In this document: positions 35,704-44,981 of the stretch, piece by piece
How the letters are laid out: each line of letters starts with the position of its first letter
Numbering within the stretch: position 1 is the first letter of the stretch
Origin: Paenibacillus sp. MMS20-IR301
Lineage (GTDB): Bacteria; Bacillota; Bacilli; Paenibacillales; Paenibacillaceae
Length of the DNA stretch: 64,000 nucleotides
Direction of reading: 5' to 3'
NCBI RefSeq assembly: GCF_032302195.1
Contig: NZ_CP135275.1
Location: 6,647,001-6,711,000, forward strand
Program-made: the position numbers and the translations under genes
The notes under the pieces: generated by a model
Database searches by the model: none
Told to the model about the DNA's origin: nothing
The model's input: only the letters and a program-made list of their open reading frames with translations

Positions 35704-37020
35704 TTATTGCTTCACAATATCCTGCACAGCCTTATCCAGCTTCTCCAGCAGCTTATCACGGTCCAGCTGGCCGCCGAGATATTCCTGCATCGCAGCGCCG
35801 AAGCCCTGGGTTACACCGTCAGGGAACATATCCCAGTTCCAGCCGAGGGCAGTAGCGGATTTCTCCTGCACAGCTACGGCAACCTGGCCGATATCTGCCG
35901 CGTCAGCAGTAACATTGGTCTCTGCCGGGATGAACTTGAACTCCTTGGTCAGATACTTCATGCCGGTTTCCGAGCTTACAAGCCAGTTCAGGAACGCTTT
36001 GGCTTCTTCCGGATGTGCGGATTTGCTGTTTACAATGTAGTTGTTAGGCACGCCTACAAGGATTGTGCCGGCTTCGTCGCTGATCGGAAGCGGAAGGAGG
36101 CCGAGATTCAGTGCAGGGTCGATTTTGTCGATATCGCCTTGTGTCCAGTTACCCTGCAGCATCATTGCCGCTTTGCCGGAGGCAAATTCAGCAACCTGAG
36201 TCGCATAGTCTGTTGTCATCTTGTTATCCTGGGCGTTGTCGAAGATTACATCAACGAGGTCGAGCCATTGCTCGAATACCGCATTGCCTTTGATCGTCTG
36301 CGTACCGGCTTTGACATCCTCGATGAACTGCTTCGGATCAGGCTGATGGGCCAAACCTACGTTCACGAGGTGAATCCCCATCGACCACCACTCATTGGTC
36401 GCTTCGAACGGTGTGATGCCTGCCGCTTTCAGCTTGGCTGCCGCATCCTTCAGCTGCGAGAGCGTCTGAGGCTCTTCCGTAATGCCAGCTTTAGTGAACA
36501 GATCCTTGTTGTAGATCAGCCCGTAGCCCTCCACGTTCATCGGCATGCCGTAGAGCTTGCCGTCCACGGTGGCCGGCGTCTTGGAGGTCGGAATCAGATT
36601 AGCCGCCCAAGGCTCATTCGTCAGATCGGTTGCACGGTCCATATAAGGAACGAGAGCTGTATAGCCGCCGTTATTGAAAATTTCCGGCTCCGAGCCGGAA
36701 GCAATCTCCGCCTTCAGCAACGCACCGTAATCCTCACCGCCGCCGTGGGTTTCCACTTCAACCTTCACGCCGGTTTCTTTCTCATATTCTTCGGCCAGCG
36801 CATTCAGCTGCTCGGCAATCTCAACCTTGAACTGGAACATTTTAATCGTAACATCCTTGGCAGGGGCTGTAGTTGCTTCTGGTGCTGCTGTCTCTGCTGC
36901 GTTGTTAGGAGCACTGGTAGCATTGCCATTGCTTGCGGAATTCGTGTTGCCGCTATTGCCGCAACCTGCGATAATAAGTGTGCAAACGGTTGCGATAATG
37001 AACGCGAACTTTCTTTTCAT
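35704..37020 (-). CDS. Sugar ABC transporter, lipoprotein binding component
   Basis: A 438-residue family 1 extracellular solute-binding protein. The start ATG at 37020 (GGGAGG upstream) gives a lipoprotein signal MKRKFAFIIATVCTLIIAGC with lipobox IAGC, then a Ser/Thr/Ala-rich linker and the binding fold (KDVTIKMFQFKVEIAEQLNA, GKAAMMLQGNWTQGDID). It captures an oligosaccharide or sugar outside the membrane. Last gene of a three-gene minus-strand operon; no ATPase is encoded, so a shared MsmX-type ATPase is expected. Confidence 0.92.
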   Translation of the reverse strand: MKRKFAFIIATVCTLIIAGCGNSGNTNSASNGNATSAPNNAAETAAPEATTAPAKDVTIKMFQFKVEIAEQLNALAEEYEKETGVKVEVETHGGGEDYGALLKAEIASGSEPEIFNNGGYTALVPYMDRATDLTNEPWAANLIPTSKTPATVDGKLYGMPMNVEGYGLIYNKDLFTKAGITEEPQTLSQLKDAAAKLKAAGITPFEATNEWWSMGIHLVNVGLAHQPDPKQFIEDVKAGTQTIKGNAVFEQWLDLVDVIFDNAQDNKMTTDYATQVAEFASGKAAMMLQGNWTQGDIDKIDPALNLGLLPLPISDEAGTILVGVPNNYIVNSKSAHPEEAKAFLNWLVSSETGMKYLTKEFKFIPAETNVTADAADIGQVAVAVQEKSATALGWNWDMFPDGVTQGFGAAMQEYLGGQLDRDKLLEKLDKAVQDIVKQ

Positions 37021-37137
37021 ACTATAACCTCCCTGGTCTGTGGTTCCTGCAAATAAATCGTAATGCAAATGAGAGTGGACTTACACTTAATATTTTGCCG
37101 GGAAAAGTGGATATTGTTGCAAAGGCGAGCTATTAAC

Positions 37138-37974
37138 TCATCCTTTAATGGAGCCGGTGGTTACCCCTTCGACAATATAGCGCTGCAGGGACAGGAAGAA
37201 GATCAGAATCGGTGTGATGGCCATGACCAGGCCGGCGAGGGCCAAATCCCACTTCTTGGTGTACTGTCCGAAGAACTTCGTTACGGCGACCGGGAGGGTC
37301 GTCAGATCTTTATTTCCCCCGATTACTAGCACCGGCAGCAAATAGTCATTCCAGATCCACAGCGTGTTCAGGATAATTACGGTGACAATAATCGGCATCA
37401 GGAGCGGGAATACAATTTTGAAGAATACACCATACGGATTAGAACCGTCCACCCGGGCCGCTTCCTCCAGCTCAAAGGGGACAGTCTTGATGAACCCGTG
37501 GAACAGAAAGACCGACAGCGGCATGCCGAAGCCGAGATAGCAGGCCACGATTCCGTACAACTCCCCGCGCAGCTCCAGGATACTGGTCACCCGGACTAAT
37601 TGTAACATCAGCGACTGGAAAGGGATAATCATGGCCGAGACCAGCAGCAGGAAGACGAAGGAATTGAAGCGCGTCGGTTTCCGTACAATCTGATAGGCAG
37701 CCATCGAGCTGAACAGGACAATGAAGATTACACTCAGAATCGTGATCTGCAGTGAGTTGAAGAAGGCTTGCGGGAAGTCAATCGCATCCCAGACCTTGGA
37801 GTAATTATCCCAGTGAAACACCTGAGGCCAGGAAGCGGCATCAATCAGAATATCCTTAAGCCCCTTAACCGAATTGCTCAGCACCAGGTAAAAAGGGGAC
37901 AGGAACACAATAGCCAGCAGGATGGCGGCAATTTCGAGCACGAAGTTTCGCGGACGGTATCTGCTGCTGTTCAT
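37138..37974 (-). CDS. Sugar ABC transporter permease (MalG-like)
   Basis: A 278-residue inner-membrane permease with six spans and the EAA loop EEAARVDGSNPYGVFFKIVFP that contacts the ATPase. It ends LQRYIVEGVTTGSIKG, the usual MalG-type C-terminus. Its ATG overlaps the stop of the preceding permease by one base (TAATG), so the two are made together. Confidence 0.92.
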   Translation of the reverse strand: MNSSRYRPRNFVLEIAAILLAIVFLSPFYLVLSNSVKGLKDILIDAASWPQVFHWDNYSKVWDAIDFPQAFFNSLQITILSVIFIVLFSSMAAYQIVRKPTRFNSFVFLLLVSAMIIPFQSLMLQLVRVTSILELRGELYGIVACYLGFGMPLSVFLFHGFIKTVPFELEEAARVDGSNPYGVFFKIVFPLLMPIIVTVIILNTLWIWNDYLLPVLVIGGNKDLTTLPVAVTKFFGQYTKKWDLALAGLVMAITPILIFFLSLQRYIVEGVTTGSIKG

Positions 37975-38864
37975 TAGGCGGACACCTCTTTTCTTTTGGT
38001 GAGCCAGACTTGGGTAACGGTAATCAGGGATACGGCAGCGAAGAAGAGCAGCGCCTTGGCGGTACCGAGGCCGTAGCGGTTGTTGATCAGTGCTTCCGCG
38101 TAAATGTTATAGGCCAGTGACTGGGTCGAGGTGCCCGGTCCGCCTTTGGTCAGCGACAGGTTGAGGTCGAACATCTTGAAGGCATTTGAAGTCGTCAGGA
38201 ACAGGCAGATCGTAATCGCCGGCATAATCAGCGGCACATAGACACTCTTGAACAGCTGCGGGGCGCGGGCGCCGTCAATCTTGGCCGCTTCCACCAGATC
38301 CTTCGGGATACCGGCCAGCGCAGCGATATAAATAACCATCATATAACCGGCTGTCTGCCAGACGAACACGATGACGAGGCCCCAGAAGCCGGTGTTTGGA
38401 GTTCCGAGCCAGGGAAGCTTGAAGAATGCAATACCAGTGAGCTCGCCGATGGTGGAGAAGCCTTTGGTGAAGATGAACTGCCAGATGTAGCCGAGCAGAA
38501 TGCCTCCGATGACATTGGGCATGAAAAATACTGTACGCAGCAGCTTCTTCGTCTTCAGCGTGGTCATCAGGATGAACGCCAGCAGCAGGGCCAGAATGTT
38601 GGCGGCCGCTACGGAAATCAAGGTGAAGCGGAGCGTGAAGAGCAGGGATTCCCAGAACTTATCGTCATTCGTAAAAATCCGTTTCCAGTTGGCCGCGCCG
38701 GTCCAGACCGCTTTGTCCAGATCCAGCCCGTTCCAGTCGGTGGAAGAATAGTAGAAGCCAAGGAAGAACGGGGTAACTACAATGGTCAGGAAAAAGAGCA
38801 GGCAGGGGCCGAGAAATACGATTTGCTGTCCCCAGCCGCGTTGCAGGCGCAGAGCTTTTCTCAT
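37974..38864 (-). CDS. Sugar ABC transporter permease (MalF-like)
   Basis: A 296-residue permease with six spans, EAA loop VEAAKIDGARAPQLFKSVYV and C-terminal LTKGGPGTSTQSLAYNIY, typical of the UgpA/MalF type. First gene of the importer operon, 119 bases from the divergent sensor kinase gene. TATAAT on the minus strand at 38908-38913 is a likely -10. The adjoining YesM/YesN pair probably controls the operon. Confidence 0.92.
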   Translation of the reverse strand: MRKALRLQRGWGQQIVFLGPCLLFFLTIVVTPFFLGFYYSSTDWNGLDLDKAVWTGAANWKRIFTNDDKFWESLLFTLRFTLISVAAANILALLLAFILMTTLKTKKLLRTVFFMPNVIGGILLGYIWQFIFTKGFSTIGELTGIAFFKLPWLGTPNTGFWGLVIVFVWQTAGYMMVIYIAALAGIPKDLVEAAKIDGARAPQLFKSVYVPLIMPAITICLFLTTSNAFKMFDLNLSLTKGGPGTSTQSLAYNIYAEALINNRYGLGTAKALLFFAAVSLITVTQVWLTKRKEVSA

Positions 38865-38907
38865 ATGGGATCTCCTTTGTATAATATTTCTACGGTTTCA
38901 CAGCTTC

Positions 38908-38913
38908 ATTATA
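38908..38913 (-). promoter_or_regulatory. Likely -10 of the sugar importer operon
   Basis: Minus-strand TATAAT. No good -35 is seen at the right distance, fitting a promoter that needs an activator such as the AraC-type regulator encoded at 40886. Confidence 0.4.
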
Positions 38914-38983
38914 GAAAGCGCAGACATTCCCCAACACTCAATTTGATGATGATTAAAGTGGATTATATTGCAGGAGGTCTATC

Positions 38984-40834
38984 ATGTTCAAAAACAGCAT
39001 CCGTACGCGGCTGATGGCTCTTGTGCTGCTGGCATCAGTGATTCCGTCGGGCATATCGGTTACGTTCTCCTATCTGTATACGAAGAAGTCGGTTACCGAG
39101 CAGTCCGTGAAGCAGAATACGAAGCTGCTGACGCTGGGGGAAGCGAATCTCAGCAGTTATTTCAGCGGTATGAACCAGCGGGCCATGTCGCTGTACAGCG
39201 GGATTAATGTGCCAAGCTCCTTCTACACCACCCTGTTGACCGCCAAAAGCGAGGATCGGGTGCCCGAAGGGGTGATTGTGCCGGATACCCGTGCAGTGAT
39301 CTCCACCCAGCTGTACAATCTTTTTCTCTCCGACCGGAATACCTTCCAGATCCACTTATATGTCAGGGCGGCCCGGCAGTCTAACCTTGTACGCGGCGGT
39401 CTGTTCCGCCGTGAGGTTAATGGGGAGTATGCAGCATCCATTCCGCCGGGCGGCACGTACAAGCCCTATCTCGAAGTGACGCATATGGATCATCAATACC
39501 GTATGAAGTCGGGATTCCCCAATCTGAAGCCGGGAAGTGTGCCTGTCTTTACCGCCCATTTCCCGATCTACCGGACACCCAGTGACAGTGTGCTGGCCGA
39601 CTTGTCGATTGATTACACCCTGGAGGAGCTGGAGGGCATCGTCAAGTCGATGTACAATTCGGATACCGAGCAGCTGTATGTACTGAATGAACAGGGACAG
39701 GCGCTGTTTGCTTCTGATCCGGACTGGGTCGGCAAGACGGTCGATACGGGCTGGAGCCGCCTTCCCGCCGGCAGTGACAGCGGCCACTTCACCTGGAAAA
39801 AGTACGGCTTTCAGGGGATCGTTATGTACCGCCATATCCAGAACACACTGTTCAGCGGCAGTATCATCAAGCTGGTGCCTTATGAGGATCTTTACAGTGA
39901 TGCGCGCGTCACCACCCGGTTCAATATGGGAATCGGCCTGCTGTTCCTCCTGATCGGCGGCATCAGTGCGGTGCTGATCTCCTTCGGCTTCACCCGGCCG
40001 ATCAAGAAGCTGATTAACTTCACCCAGAAGGTGCAGATCGGCCAGCTGGATGCGCATATGGATGCTGAGCGTGAGGATGAATTCGGTCTCCTGACCCGCA
40101 AAATAACCGGCATGACCCGGACGATCAACGATCTGATCGTCAAGGAATACCGGCTGGAGCTGGCGAACAAAACCAATCAGCTGAATGCGCTGCAGGCCCA
40201 GGTCAATCCGCATTTCCTCTACAATGCGCTGCAGTCCATCGCCAGCCTGTCCTTGCGCTATAATGCGCCGAAGGTGTATGATCTCATCTATTCCCTGGGC
40301 AGTATGATGCGCTACTCCATGAATACGGAGCGGACGCAGGTGCCGCTGCGTGATGAACTTGAGCATGTGGAGAATTATGTGATTCTGCAGCGGGAACGGT
40401 TCGGTGAGGAGAATCTGCAGCTGGAGGTCCATGCGGCGGAGGGAACGCCCGAGATTATTGTGCCGAAGATGATTCTGCAGCCCATTGTGGAGAATATCTT
40501 CAAGCACGGCTTTGCCGACGGAATCCATGGAGGCATCATCCGCGTGGAGTGCACGCTTGAGCAGATGGAGGGGCAATCCCGGCTGATTCTGGCCGTCAAG
40601 GACAACGGCAAAGGCATTACTCCGGCGCGGCTGGAAGAGATTACAGCCGGACTTAAGAGCAGCGGACGCTCAGAGCATGAGGAGATCGGGCTGTATAATG
40701 TGCTTACAAGGCTGCGGCTGCAGCTAAGCAGGGAAGCGGAGCTGACCCTGGAGAATGAGCAGGGCCAAGGGCTTACCGTCCGGCTGGTGATTCCGCTGGA
40801 GGGACCGGATAGCGAGGCCCGGCTGCAGGAGTAG
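38984..40834 (+). CDS. YesM-type sensor histidine kinase
   Basis: A 616-residue membrane kinase. Span 1 near residues 5-28, an outer sensor domain of ~280 residues, span 2 near 310-332 (MGIGLLFLLIGGISAVLISF), a HAMP domain (FTRPIKKLINFTQKV), the His_kinase motif LQAQVNPHFLYNALQSI near 405 with its phosphorylatable His, and an ATPase domain ending with DNGKGI. Start ATG 38984 after CAGGAGG. It pairs with the regulator 51 bases downstream and faces the importer, as in known YesMN/carbohydrate loci. Confidence 0.92.
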   Translation: MFKNSIRTRLMALVLLASVIPSGISVTFSYLYTKKSVTEQSVKQNTKLLTLGEANLSSYFSGMNQRAMSLYSGINVPSSFYTTLLTAKSEDRVPEGVIVPDTRAVISTQLYNLFLSDRNTFQIHLYVRAARQSNLVRGGLFRREVNGEYAASIPPGGTYKPYLEVTHMDHQYRMKSGFPNLKPGSVPVFTAHFPIYRTPSDSVLADLSIDYTLEELEGIVKSMYNSDTEQLYVLNEQGQALFASDPDWVGKTVDTGWSRLPAGSDSGHFTWKKYGFQGIVMYRHIQNTLFSGSIIKLVPYEDLYSDARVTTRFNMGIGLLFLLIGGISAVLISFGFTRPIKKLINFTQKVQIGQLDAHMDAEREDEFGLLTRKITGMTRTINDLIVKEYRLELANKTNQLNALQAQVNPHFLYNALQSIASLSLRYNAPKVYDLIYSLGSMMRYSMNTERTQVPLRDELEHVENYVILQRERFGEENLQLEVHAAEGTPEIIVPKMILQPIVENIFKHGFADGIHGGIIRVECTLEQMEGQSRLILAVKDNGKGITPARLEEITAGLKSSGRSEHEEIGLYNVLTRLRLQLSREAELTLENEQGQGLTVRLVIPLEGPDSEARLQE

Positions 40835-40885
40835 CAGACATAGAGATCAAAGAATATACCCGGATACTAAAAGGAGCGGCAGGAT

Positions 40886-42463
40886 ATGAAAGTGCTGATT
40901 GTGGATGATGAGAAGCATGTGCGGGAAGCAATCCGTTATTTTGTACCGTGGGATAAATATAATATTTCCGCAATTTACGAGGCGACTAACGGGCAGGAAG
41001 CGACCCTGATTATGCAGGAGCATCAGCCGAATATCGTCTTCACGGATATGCGGATGCCGCTGATGGACGGGGCCGAGCTGCTGGAATGGCTGCATGCCCA
41101 TTACCCGAATACGAAGACGATTGTAATCAGCGGCTATCAGGACTTCAATTATGTGAAGCCGGCGATTGTGTACGGCGGGACGGACTATCTGCTGAAGCCG
41201 CTGAACAGCAAGCAGCTGATTGCCTCAGCCGAGCATGCCTTCAAGCTGTGGCTCGAGGAGGAAGCCGGGCGGCGGCAGTCGCAGCAGCAGAGTATGCAGC
41301 TGAATGTGCTGCGGCCGCTGTACTGGGACAAGGTGCTGTCCGATCTGGTCTATGGACGCAGCTCCTTTCAGGAGCATCAGCTGGCGCTGTGCGAGGAGCT
41401 GGGGATGCCGATTGCAGCGGCAGAATGCAGAGTGGGGGTAATCTCACTGCAGGGCACAGACTGCCGTCTGCTGCAGAGATTTCATGGTGATGTGGCCCTG
41501 ACGGCGTTCGTACTGGCCAACGTCTGCAATGAGGTTATGGCTCCCGAGCAGAGCGGCTATGCCTTCCGGAGCCTGCAGGGTGAAGGGGAGCTGGTCGTGC
41601 TGCTCTGGAATGCCGCCGCGCAGGCAGAAGCGGTGCTGGCTGCAATGAATGAAGCGATCCGCCAGGCGTATGGGGTTCAGGTGGATATCGGGCTAAGCCG
41701 GCCGAATCCGCTGCCGGAGGGGCTGCAGCAGGCGTATACCCAGGCACGGGAGGGGCTGGAGGAACGGAATCTGCTCCAGCGGGAGGGGCGCATCCACAGC
41801 TGGAGAGCCCTGCCGGGCGGGAGTAGACCTGCAGAAGACCACGCACTGGATGTGAGGCTGGAGAAGCTGCGGATCGCGGTGTTATCCGGCGATGACGAGC
41901 GGATGCAGCGGGTCGTGGAGGAGTGGGCCGGGCAGCTTGCCGGGCTTCCGCTGCTGACAGAGAGCAGCTTCCTGCACCAGCAGGAAGAGATTCTGGCTGT
42001 GCTGAGGCGCTGGCGCCCCGAAGAAGAGATTCATCTCGGGCTGTGCTACGATGCTGAGGGGCTGTTCTCGGTTGAGCACTGGCAGAGCCAGCTGAAGTCC
42101 TTGCTCCAGCGGCTCTCCAGCGGCACGGGACAGGCACAGGGCAGCCGGCTTGTGCTGGAGATCAGGGAATACCTGAACCAGAACTATGCGCAGGATATGA
42201 CACTCCAGCATATTGCGGAACGCTTTTTCATCAGCAGGGAGAATGTGTCCCGTAAGTTCAAGCAGATTACCGGGGAGAATCTGTCCGATTATTTGACTAA
42301 TCTCAGAGTGGAGAAGGCGAAGATGCTGCTGCAGAATACGAATTTGCGGCTGTCGCAGATTTCGGAGCTGGTAGGCTATGAGGATGAGAAATACTTTAGC
42401 CGGGTTTTCAAAAAATCCACCGGAGTAACCCCCCGTGAGTACCGCAAGCATGAGGAAAAATAG
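40886..42463 (+). CDS. YesN-type response regulator, AraC family
   Basis: A 525-residue regulator. The receiver domain (1-120) has acidic pocket VDDEKH, phosphorylation Asp in VFTDMRMPLMD (near 55) and Lys in YLLKPL. A ~270-residue middle segment of unclear fold follows. The last ~100 residues are two AraC helix-turn-helix motifs (MTLQHIAERFFISRENVSRK; KYFSRVFKKSTGVTPREYRK). It likely activates the divergent sugar importer in response to the adjoining kinase. Confidence 0.93.
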   Translation: MKVLIVDDEKHVREAIRYFVPWDKYNISAIYEATNGQEATLIMQEHQPNIVFTDMRMPLMDGAELLEWLHAHYPNTKTIVISGYQDFNYVKPAIVYGGTDYLLKPLNSKQLIASAEHAFKLWLEEEAGRRQSQQQSMQLNVLRPLYWDKVLSDLVYGRSSFQEHQLALCEELGMPIAAAECRVGVISLQGTDCRLLQRFHGDVALTAFVLANVCNEVMAPEQSGYAFRSLQGEGELVVLLWNAAAQAEAVLAAMNEAIRQAYGVQVDIGLSRPNPLPEGLQQAYTQAREGLEERNLLQREGRIHSWRALPGGSRPAEDHALDVRLEKLRIAVLSGDDERMQRVVEEWAGQLAGLPLLTESSFLHQQEEILAVLRRWRPEEEIHLGLCYDAEGLFSVEHWQSQLKSLLQRLSSGTGQAQGSRLVLEIREYLNQNYAQDMTLQHIAERFFISRENVSRKFKQITGENLSDYLTNLRVEKAKMLLQNTNLRLSQISELVGYEDEKYFSRVFKKSTGVTPREYRKHEEK

Positions 42464-42567
42464 GAAAATATAGCTACGTATAACTTTCAGCATTTTCCAG
42501 ACTTAAACCGATAATATGTATATGACAATGTATATTTTGTTGCCGTTACATAGGAGGATTGGTTGGT

Positions 42568-43575
42568 ATGGACAAGTATTTAGGGCGAACGATTAAGAAT
42601 GATCTGATCAATGCATACGGCGTTACGGTTATCCCTGCAATGAGTATCCTGAATACCGGGCACCTGGAGCTGATCCAGAAGCAGAGGATTGATATTTTTG
42701 ACATTATTTTTGTAGAGCAGGAACAGGAACAGGCGCCTCCTTACCAGCAAGCCGTAGACAGTATAGTTGACACCTCCAGGGACTTGTTTGAATCGTACAG
42801 GATAACTGGGGAGATTCCGCTGACGGATATTAAGAAGGAGGTTGTTCCGGCCATTCAGGAAATTTCCCGTAATCCTGATATTTTTGCCTTGTTCAATGCG
42901 GTAAGAGGAAAAGATGATTATACATACCAGCACAATATTGGAGTCGGTGTTCTGTCTACCCTGATGGGCAGATGGCTGGAGATGGGCGAGGAAGAGCTGT
43001 CCTTACTCTCACTCGCGGCAACTCTGCATGATATCGGCAAGCTGAAGATCCCGGACGAGATTCTGAATAAGCCCGGCAAGCTGACTGAGGATGAATTCAG
43101 TCTGGTCAAGAAGCATACGCTGTTCGGTTATGAGATGCTGAAGGAAAGAATGGGCGGAGACTCGCCTGTAGCTCTGGCAGCTCTGCAGCATCATGAGCGC
43201 AATGACGGCGGAGGTTACCCGCATGGTCTTAAGGAAGAACAGATCGGATTCTTCAGTAAGATTATCGCGGTTGCTGATATTTTTCATGCGATGTCCAGCA
43301 AACGCCCTTATCATGAGCCTATACCCTTCCATATCATTGTGGATCAGATGAGAAGAGGCAGCTTTGGCGCGCTGGATCCGCATATTGTTGCTGTATTCCT
43401 TGAGAATATAGTGAAGCGTACCGTAGGCCGGGGGGTCGTCTTAACCGATGGCCGGGTTGGCGAGATCGTCTATTTGAATCCGCATAATATCGAAACTCCG
43501 CTGATCCGCATTGGCGACGAATATATTGACCTCAGCAAAAGAACAGAGCTAAACATCCGGGAAATCAGCATCTAG
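42568..43575 (+). CDS. HD-GYP phosphodiesterase
   Basis: A 335-residue protein that probably hydrolyses cyclic di-GMP. The C-terminal domain has HDIGK (H154-D155), H183, HHERNDGGGYP with HH 208-209 and GYP 216-218, all metal and signature residues intact. The N-terminal ~105 residues resemble the regulatory segment of Bacillus-type HD-GYP proteins (DUF3391-like position but not confirmed). A TTG at 42559 is in frame, but ATG 42568 sits 10 bases after AGGAGG. Converges on the amidase gene, 28 bases away. Confidence 0.92.
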   Translation: MDKYLGRTIKNDLINAYGVTVIPAMSILNTGHLELIQKQRIDIFDIIFVEQEQEQAPPYQQAVDSIVDTSRDLFESYRITGEIPLTDIKKEVVPAIQEISRNPDIFALFNAVRGKDDYTYQHNIGVGVLSTLMGRWLEMGEEELSLLSLAATLHDIGKLKIPDEILNKPGKLTEDEFSLVKKHTLFGYEMLKERMGGDSPVALAALQHHERNDGGGYPHGLKEEQIGFFSKIIAVADIFHAMSSKRPYHEPIPFHIIVDQMRRGSFGALDPHIVAVFLENIVKRTVGRGVVLTDGRVGEIVYLNPHNIETPLIRIGDEYIDLSKRTELNIREISI

Positions 43576-43603
43576 CAACAGCCTGTTCCGGATGTTCTGC
43601 CTG

Positions 43604-44770
43604 TCAGTTCCCGAAATAATCAGCCAGCCCTGCGGCAATGGCCTGCGCGGCCTTCCGCTGATAGGCTGCCTTCCGCACAATGGACTCGTCAACCGGATTG
43701 CTGAGGAACCCGAGCTCCACCAGCGCAGCCGGGATGCTGTTCTCACGCAGAATATGATAGTTTCCGTAGGACAGTCCGTTGCTCTTCAGCCCGGTATCTG
43801 CCCCGAGCAGCCGGGTTTCAATAGCGCGGGCCAGCCGCAAATCATCCTGCTCCGAGTAGAAGAAGGTCAGTGTGCCGGACACCTTCTTCGGGGATGAGTT
43901 GTAATGGATGCTGACGAAGGCGTCCGCTCCGAGACGCTGCCCGGTCTGTACCCTCTGGGAGAGCGAAGGCTTCTGGTCTTCCCGCGTGCGGGTCAGCTCG
44001 ACCCTTGCCCCCTTGGCAGTAAGGTAATCCCGCAAGTACAGGGAGGTCTGCAAAGTGAGATCCTTCTCCATCGTGCCGTAGGTTGTGCCGAGCATGCCCG
44101 GATCATTGCCGCCATGGCCGGGATCAACGATAATCAGCTTGCCGCGGATCGTGCCGGACTTCTGCTTAATTCCACTGCTGCTGTTGCTGTTGCCGGCTGC
44201 AGCAGTGCTGCCGGCAGTCTTAACGCTGCCGCCGGCAAGATACTGGCTGGATACCCAGCCGGTTACCCCGCTGGCTGCCCGGATTCTCGACCACTCCCCC
44301 TGGCGCTGCAGTACGGTTACCGCATTACCGGCCTGCAAGGACCCGATGGTCTCATAGCCTGTTCCCGGCCCTCCCCGGATACGCAGGGAAGAAGCGGTGA
44401 CGGTAGCAGAGCTGCCGGAGGCTGACGCGGCCTTGATATTGCCGGTGGAGCTGGAGCCTGATGAGGCTGCAGCGGCGGAGGCGGAGGATACGCCGCTGGT
44501 TGGCTTGAGATAATATCCGGCTACCCAGCCTGACACTGAGCCTGCCTTTACTTTAAGCCAGCCATGCTGCTCGCTGGTAACCGTAACTACTGCCCCGCTC
44601 GTCAGTATGCCTGTAATACCGGCGCCTGCGGCTGGTTCACTGCGCACATTCAGAGAGCTCGCATAGACTTTAGCGGTGTATGTATCTGCAGCATGGGCGG
44701 CCGGAGCCGGCACCATGGAGGAGGCCAGCAAGGCAGCTGCCAGTACGGCAGTATATATTATTTTGTTCAT
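43604..44770 (-). CDS. N-acetylmuramoyl-L-alanine amidase with two SH3 domains
   Basis: A 388-residue secreted cell-wall hydrolase. Signal peptide 1-27 (cut near AAHA), bacterial SH3 domain ~30-85, Ser/Gly/Ala linker, second SH3 ~118-176, another linker, and a zinc amidase_3 domain ~205-385. Zinc and catalytic residues are seen in IVDPGHGGNDPG, TMEKDLTLQ, VSIHYNSS and ALVELGFLSN. It cuts the bond between muramic acid and L-Ala of the stem peptide. Monocistronic. Confidence 0.93.
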   Translation of the reverse strand: MNKIIYTAVLAAALLASSMVPAPAAHAADTYTAKVYASSLNVRSEPAAGAGITGILTSGAVVTVTSEQHGWLKVKAGSVSGWVAGYYLKPTSGVSSASAAAASSGSSSTGNIKAASASGSSATVTASSLRIRGGPGTGYETIGSLQAGNAVTVLQRQGEWSRIRAASGVTGWVSSQYLAGGSVKTAGSTAAAGNSNSSSGIKQKSGTIRGKLIIVDPGHGGNDPGMLGTTYGTMEKDLTLQTSLYLRDYLTAKGARVELTRTREDQKPSLSQRVQTGQRLGADAFVSIHYNSSPKKVSGTLTFFYSEQDDLRLARAIETRLLGADTGLKSNGLSYGNYHILRENSIPAALVELGFLSNPVDESIVRKAAYQRKAAQAIAAGLADYFGN

Positions 44771-44981
44771 CGTAAGCCTCGTTTCACGGATAGATAAATT
44801 TCTATTACCCGTTTCATCGGCAGGAGAACGCTATTTTATTAAAATTACAAATATATACAGCCCGGTTATTCGGCTAACAACCCTGCTGTGCGCAGCGGAT
44901 GAGGCAGCAGTCCTCTGTTCCTTGATGGTGAAAGCCTGTATAATTATTACATATTGGGGAAACAGACAAGGGAGTGCCGCC

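Noticed and set aside
35707..37056. 449-codon open frame on the plus strand
   Set aside because: It lies exactly opposite the sugar-binding lipoprotein gene, has no ribosome site and no recognisable domain; it is a codon-bias shadow.
39356..40576. 406-codon minus-strand frame under the YesM-type kinase
   Set aside because: The plus-strand kinase has all motifs in order, while this frame shows only low-complexity His/Gln-rich sequence.
42463..42567. Sigma-D promoter before the HD-GYP gene
   Set aside because: CCGATAA resembles its -10 but no TAAA lies 15 bases upstream.
44676..44981. N-terminal extension of the TIR-like protein
   Set aside because: It overlaps the amidase gene start and promoter region, and a TATAAT lies inside it; the GTG at 44982 has a proper ribosome site.
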